Below are positions 59,943 to 64,000 of a stretch of DNA of 64,000 nt, piece after piece. The translations under genes were made by a program, and so were the position numbers. This DNA is from Anthracocystis setariae. Taxonomy: Eukaryota > Basidiomycota > Ustilaginomycetes > Ustilaginales > Ustilaginaceae. The notes beneath the pieces were generated by a model, which worked only from the letters and a program-made list of their open reading frames with translations, searched no databases and was not told the origin of the DNA. The stretch lies in NCBI GenBank assembly GCA_928724745.1, contig CAKMXJ010000002.1, positions 124,001-188,000 on the forward strand, given 5' to 3'. Each line of letters opens with the position of its first letter. The stretch's first letter is position 1.

Positions 59943-62207
59943 CTACTCCATGATCTTCCAATACACGACAGTGCTGATCGTTCCCGCCTTGATACACTCT
60001 TCCACTGCGACCCCCTTCTTCGCCTTCCCTTGCCTGAGCGCCTCGGTCTGATTCCTATCCGTGATCTCCGGCGGCAGATGCGTGTCAGCCTTTGTCTTTG
60101 ACGCCAATTGCAACCTGTTGTGCGGCATATGCGTCAAGGCGCCCGAATTCAAATCCGCCTCCCTCAACTTGGGATCCACCGTCGGCAGCGCTGCCGCCGC
60201 CGTAGCCGGAACCGACTTACTGTTTGTCGCACTCACCACCAACCCATCTTGCTCGCTGATCACATTTCCGCCCGCGAACGCCGTCAATGCCGGCAAAGGC
60301 TTCAAATGTTGCGGCACCGCCAGATTCGACCTCTTGCTGAGTCCCAGCTGAAACCCTGCATTGGCGCCCCAAACCATCACATCGCGACCGAAAGCCAAGT
60401 GGCCGGCACTCTCCACCGTATCGAGCACCAGCGCCACGTGGCCCGGCTTACCCACCGAGAGGCTGTACATGGGCACCGGGTGAGTCATGCCACTCGTCTC
60501 GCTGTACTCGATCAACCCGGAAACCGTCTTGACTCGCGATGGCTGCGAAACCACTTGACTCCACATAGCATTGCCGATCGTCCCCCACTGACCCTTGCCC
60601 GAAGCCAACAGGTCGATCTTGAGGCCAACTCCGGGGGCACCCGCTTCGCGTCGCGTGGTCATGAAGAACGAGTTGTCCGCACCCGCAGCGATCGACGTCG
60701 CTTTCACATCAATCGAGGCGTTGGAGAAGCTCCGGTTGAGAACCACTTCCGTAGGCACAGGTACGCATTCCACCGAGAACGTGGATCCCAGCCCGCACTG
60801 GCCATGAGTGTGACGGCCCCAAGCGAGAACTCGGCCATCGTGGGTACGCGCGAGAGAATGGTCCGATCCGGCCGCAAGCTGGACGATATTGAGGTTGCGA
60901 AGCGCAGGGATCTCGTGCAGCGTCGTACACCATCGGATGCTCGATTGCGGGTAAGTAAGAGCCTTGGGCGGCGGAGGAGCGTCGGTGGAAGTCTGGAATG
61001 CAGGCTCGGAGAAAGGTTTTGGCTTCGACGTTTTCTTGGTCTCGGTCGAGGGCTCGGGAAGCCATCCGGACGGCACCAGCGACGATACCGGTCGTCCGCC
61101 ATGGTTGGCTTCCAATTCAGCAAAGACGCGCGGCTCGAGCAGAGTTTCAACATGGCCAGGCTTGGAGTCGGGCGTCTTGGGAGAGTTGAGCCACACTCGA
61201 CGCGTGCCAAGCTGGCCGAAGGCGTTTCCTTCTTCACTGATCGGGGTCGCAAAAGTGCGCCCTTTGTTGGTCACTGAAAGAAGGTGATGACCACCTACTA
61301 CAATGTCGTGAACTTTCTCGGTGCTGCCCCAGTGTGCGGAGGGTGCAGGGTGCAGTATTTCGTGGTCGATGGTGGGTCTCGCGAAAGCGTTGAACAGCTT
61401 CAAAGGGTTTGCAGACCAACCTGGGTACTTGGGTTGGGCTTGCAATTGCTGAACGGCAGAAAAGACGTATACGCGACCATCCTTAGAAAGAGCGTAGATC
61501 TTTTCGTCTGTGGCTTCAACCTTGATGATGTTCTTGCCAGTGAGAGTCTTGACAGGGTTCAGCACGAGACTGGCTGTGCTACCGAGCGGAGCGCTGAGGT
61601 TGGCACTGGCCTTCTCTCTCCTCCTACCCAGCGGGATATCTTCGATCGCCTGCATCTCGCGCACCGACGAATCAAAGAACCCGAGACCCCACTGATACAC
61701 ATCTCCGTCTGCGTCGACTGCAACACCGTGCTTCTCCTGCAAGGTGATGTCTCTCAGCGCAACGCCATCGAAGAACGGAATGGAGCGCGGAGAGCGAATC
61801 AGAGTGACCTGAGGTGCATCGGGAGCAACCACGTTGTATCGATTTGAGCCCCAAGCATACACACCCTGGAGCTTGGCACGCTGACGCATCTGGTCTTGCT
61901 GCGACATGGTGGTGGGTGTGATATCGTCTGTGGTGGCTACCGATGGCGCGGCTGCCTCATTGTGCACGGGAGAGGAGGTCGCATACCATGTGGTGATGGC
62001 TACGGCGGTAACAGCACCGACGACAGTGACATATCGAGCGGTATTGCGAGTGGCGCTAAGGCTAGCTGCTGCTGCCTCCTTGGAAGCTGAGGTCTTGCTG
62101 TACGCTCGCAATGCCGATGGTGTGCGGTGGCGGAAAGCGTTTGACTGCCAGATAGCGGCACCCGAGCGAATGGGTGCAGCTCTTGCTGCCGTCAGTGGGG
62201 CGACCAT
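59943..62207 (-). CDS. FMP25: RCC1-repeat mitochondrial protein (FMP25-like)
   Basis: 754 residues, one exon. Residues 1-50 are Arg/Ala/Ser-rich without acids (mitochondrial presequence). A membrane helix lies at about 58-78 (VTVVGAVTAVAITTWY). A beta-propeller of RCC1/BLIP-II repeats follows. Recognisable blades contain YAWGSNRYNVV, YQWGLGFFD, FGQLGTRRVWLNSP, LAWGRHTHGQCGLG and VWGANAGFQLGL. The architecture matches yeast Fmp25, an inner-membrane protein needed for complex III assembly. The function here is inferred from that. Confidence 0.88.
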   Translation of the reverse strand: MVAPLTAARAAPIRSGAAIWQSNAFRHRTPSALRAYSKTSASKEAAAASLSATRNTARYVTVVGAVTAVAITTWYATSSPVHNEAAAPSVATTDDITPTTMSQQDQMRQRAKLQGVYAWGSNRYNVVAPDAPQVTLIRSPRSIPFFDGVALRDITLQEKHGVAVDADGDVYQWGLGFFDSSVREMQAIEDIPLGRRREKASANLSAPLGSTASLVLNPVKTLTGKNIIKVEATDEKIYALSKDGRVYVFSAVQQLQAQPKYPGWSANPLKLFNAFARPTIDHEILHPAPSAHWGSTEKVHDIVVGGHHLLSVTNKGRTFATPISEEGNAFGQLGTRRVWLNSPKTPDSKPGHVETLLEPRVFAELEANHGGRPVSSLVPSGWLPEPSTETKKTSKPKPFSEPAFQTSTDAPPPPKALTYPQSSIRWCTTLHEIPALRNLNIVQLAAGSDHSLARTHDGRVLAWGRHTHGQCGLGSTFSVECVPVPTEVVLNRSFSNASIDVKATSIAAGADNSFFMTTRREAGAPGVGLKIDLLASGKGQWGTIGNAMWSQVVSQPSRVKTVSGLIEYSETSGMTHPVPMYSLSVGKPGHVALVLDTVESAGHLAFGRDVMVWGANAGFQLGLSKRSNLAVPQHLKPLPALTAFAGGNVISEQDGLVVSATNSKSVPATAAAALPTVDPKLREADLNSGALTHMPHNRLQLASKTKADTHLPPEITDRNQTEALRQGKAKKGVAVEECIKAGTISTVVYWKIME

Positions 62208-62480
62208 GTTTACTGGATTTGACCAATTCGATATGGACCACGGAGAGGGAGATGGTGCTGCTCACCGCAACTAGAGATCCACCAGAGAGGCCATGGGAGA
62301 ACAAGACGAAAAGTAAATCCCAGAATGGGTGGTGGCCCTTGCAGCCTCTTCTCAGCTAAGCAGATTGGTCAGCCGAGGGGGAAAAAAATAAAAGAAGAAG
62401 GACCAGTGTGAGATCCAGCAAAGAAACACAGATTGCTCCGAATTTGCCCTCCACATGCAGGCACAATCACATCGAAATTC
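62208..62480. other. Upstream flank of FMP25-like gene
   Basis: Short region holding the FMP25-like promoter; nothing notable until the repeat-rich segment beginning near 62490. Confidence 0.45.
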
Positions 62481-62498
62481 GTGATGGTGAGCGTCAGC

Positions 62499-62767
62499 GA
62501 CGCAGGCTTGACACACGTCTCGTGCGTATGAATGGTGTCAGTGACGCAGACCTAACAGACCTGTGTCGTTGATCTGGGTCACACCGGTCTGTTCATTGCC
62601 GGAGAGACCGACACACTAGCTCTGTGCCACCGACGCAGAAGCTCATACCATGATCTGCGTCGTTGACGAAGGTAGCAACGACACAGGTCATAAGCTAGGC
62701 CTAAGAAGAGCGTCACTACCAACCCAGCTCAGCGACGCAGGTCATGGTATGAGCTTCTGCGTCGGTG
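62499..62767. repeat. Long inverted repeat with dispersed GACGCAG motifs (possible transposon subterminal region)
   Basis: GACGCAG occurs directly at 62499, 62543, 62632 and 62734, and inverted (CTGCGTC) at 62655 and 62757. One-mismatch copies are at 62561 (inverted) and 62680 (direct). Four of the exact copies lie within a long inverted repeat: arm 62628-62666 pairs with 62729-62767 over 39 positions (37 Watson-Crick, 2 G-T) around a 62-nt loop. The inner 26 bp at 62628-62653 / 62742-62767 are perfect. It lies about 150 bp upstream of a transposase-like gene. Arrays of short motifs in both orientations are typical of CACTA-type subterminal regions. Confidence 0.7.
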
Positions 62768-62916
62768 AAGGCCGTCATCAAGACTTGGACAACTTGTGTA
62801 TCGCTTCAGCTGGTTGGTCTATGCCTTCGCTTCATGTAGTCTAGTTTTCACTTTGATCAATCATACCACTTTCAAGCTAATCATCCTCGTCATTGTCAGT
62901 ACCAGTACAATCAACG

Positions 62917-64000
62917 ATGCCGCATGCTCTCCGTCTGTGTCGCTGCCGGCAATGCACCATTGGAGGTCAGCCGTACACCTTGGTGTCCTACAGCACTTGG
63001 CGGTGGCACAACATCACCCGGCCCAGGAGAGAAGAGCGAACGGAACCCCAGCCATCCTCAGCACAGCCGTCAACACAACAAGCAAGCTTACAGCATGGTT
63101 CGCAGGTCACAACAAGCAATACAAACGTTCCTGTTGCGACTGAAGATGTTTGTGCTGCATCGCAAACCCCACCCGCCGCCATCGTCAATATGGGAGGGTT
63201 GAGCGTTCGAGACATGGCTGATGAGGAAGAAGATGGCGAGGAATCAGAGGATGCAATGGACTCTTCCTCCGGGAGCGACACCAGCGAGGAGGAGGATGAA
63301 GAAGAAGATGATACGCCATCGATTCCGGCATCAGACCACCTCGGTAGAGCTCCGGATAGCACAGGAGATGTGATGGAAGACTTCGTCATGCAGCATTGGG
63401 GTCATCCGCCGCAGGAGGCACCACCACTAGCCTCGGCGGCATCGAGCTCATGTACGCCTTCCCCGTTGTGGACGAGGCAGCTGCAAGTCTTCGCCATGTA
63501 CCTCCAAGCTCATGCCAATCTGCCCGACAATCTCATCACGCTCATTGTTTCAGTAGTGTGTCATAACCAAGTTAAGGTTAAGTCTGACGTGCAGTGAGCT
63601 TGAGCTAAATGAGTGATCGATGTCATTTCGATGGAGGCAGTGTGAGTGAGACGAGATTTACAGGGAAAGCGGAACCAGCGAAAATAGGAGTTAGCCCGAT
63701 GCAGCGGATCGGGCTTGGATCGGCGATCTGGGAAGCGTAATAGGAGTGAGACGTCTCATGACATAGTGTCTGCAATCATCGTAGCATTGCTTGAGACGGT
63801 GAAGCTTGCGATCCCTCCTTCTTTTCCCGGCTATGATGTTGTCGAGCGCTTGGCATCATCCAAGGTCACCATTACGCCGGCAAGCATGCGCCGTGGAGTC
63901 GGAATACAAGATACATTCAACCGTTACACAGTGTGTCCTGCCTGTGCTGAACTGTATCTCTGCAAGAACGATCCCAACCTCCTCCTCGCTCGGTGCCTCT
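62917..64000 (+). CDS. Transposase-like protein, 5' part, truncated by the window edge
   Basis: Starts at the ATG at 62917 (MPHALRLC). The N-terminus has a small Cys/His cluster, CRCRQC..YSTWRWH, of the type found at the start of large basidiomycete transposase-like proteins. A disordered region and an Asp/Glu/Ser-rich acidic stretch follow (about residues 95-150). This frame ends at a TGA at 63597. Coding clearly resumes in the same frame by about 63751 (ETVKLAIPPSFPGYDVVERL, then RYTVCPACAELY) and runs to the window end. An intron between roughly 63553 and 63750 is therefore likely, though I cannot fix its ends. The CPAC motif after an aromatic pair resembles Tnp2/CACTA-like element proteins. 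Assignment is tentative. Confidence 0.5.

Noticed and set aside
1..64000. CRISPR arrays, bacterial operons, phage genes
   Set aside because: No direct-repeat arrays with spacers and no prokaryotic gene organisation; the sequence is fungal.

Overview
The window is fungal nuclear DNA, most likely from a smut or smut-related yeast (Ustilaginomycotina, Basidiomycota). Evidence: mostly intron-poor genes, short GT..AG introns where present, three Zn(II)2Cys6 regulators with fungal middle-homology regions, a fungal-type 5S rRNA standing alone, an intron-containing tRNA, and basidiomycete-type proteins. The species cannot be named from the sequence alone. Coding third positions are C/G-rich. Gene-free blocks are richer in simple repeats and homopolymers.

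Layout, left to right. 0.5-3.6 kb: two minus-strand secreted proteins, one of unknown fold and one with an expansin/RlpA-like double-psi beta-barrel. 5.4-11.5 kb: a Zn2Cys6 regulator, then Tudor-SN. 11.6-14 kb, minus strand: cyanase (2 exons), a GFA/CENP-V-like zinc protein (3 exons) and a tRNA-Cys with an intron. 14.2-22 kb: an alpha-arrestin (minus), the SAGA subunit Sgf11 (plus) and an AIF/FSP1-like flavoprotein (plus). 22-27 kb, minus: peroxisomal acyl-CoA oxidase ending in SKL, and a ferroportin-family transporter. 27.5-32.7 kb, plus: a second Zn2Cys6 regulator with an intron inside its zinc cluster, then galactokinase. 32.7-39.8 kb: a 7.1-kb block with no gene I can support, dense in simple repeats and in a TACAGTA/TACTGTA heptamer. 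39.8-45.7 kb: a third Zn2Cys6 regulator (plus), an SDR dehydrogenase (minus) and a DsbA/FrnE-like protein (minus, 3 exons). 45.7-49.9 kb: a second gene-poor block carrying the same heptamer. 49.9-55.8 kb: a wax-ester-synthase/DGAT-type acyltransferase, whose frame stays open for 270 codons past its TGA, and a secreted GH47 mannosidase. 56-62.2 kb: a PRELI/UPS lipid-transfer protein, 5S rRNA, a HotDog thioesterase, an EFM5-type methyltransferase and an FMP25-like RCC1 protein. 62.5-64 kb: a long inverted repeat with dispersed 7-bp motifs, next to the 5' part of a transposase-like gene that runs off the window.

Most genes are housekeeping and are not arranged as a metabolic cluster. Themes that recur are lipid and fatty-acid metabolism (acyl-CoA oxidase, WS/DGAT, thioesterase, PRELI), mitochondrial proteins, secretion, and galactose use beside a regulator. 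The least-explained parts are the heptamer-rich gene-free blocks, the open frame behind the WS/DGAT stop, and the putative transposon end at the right edge.
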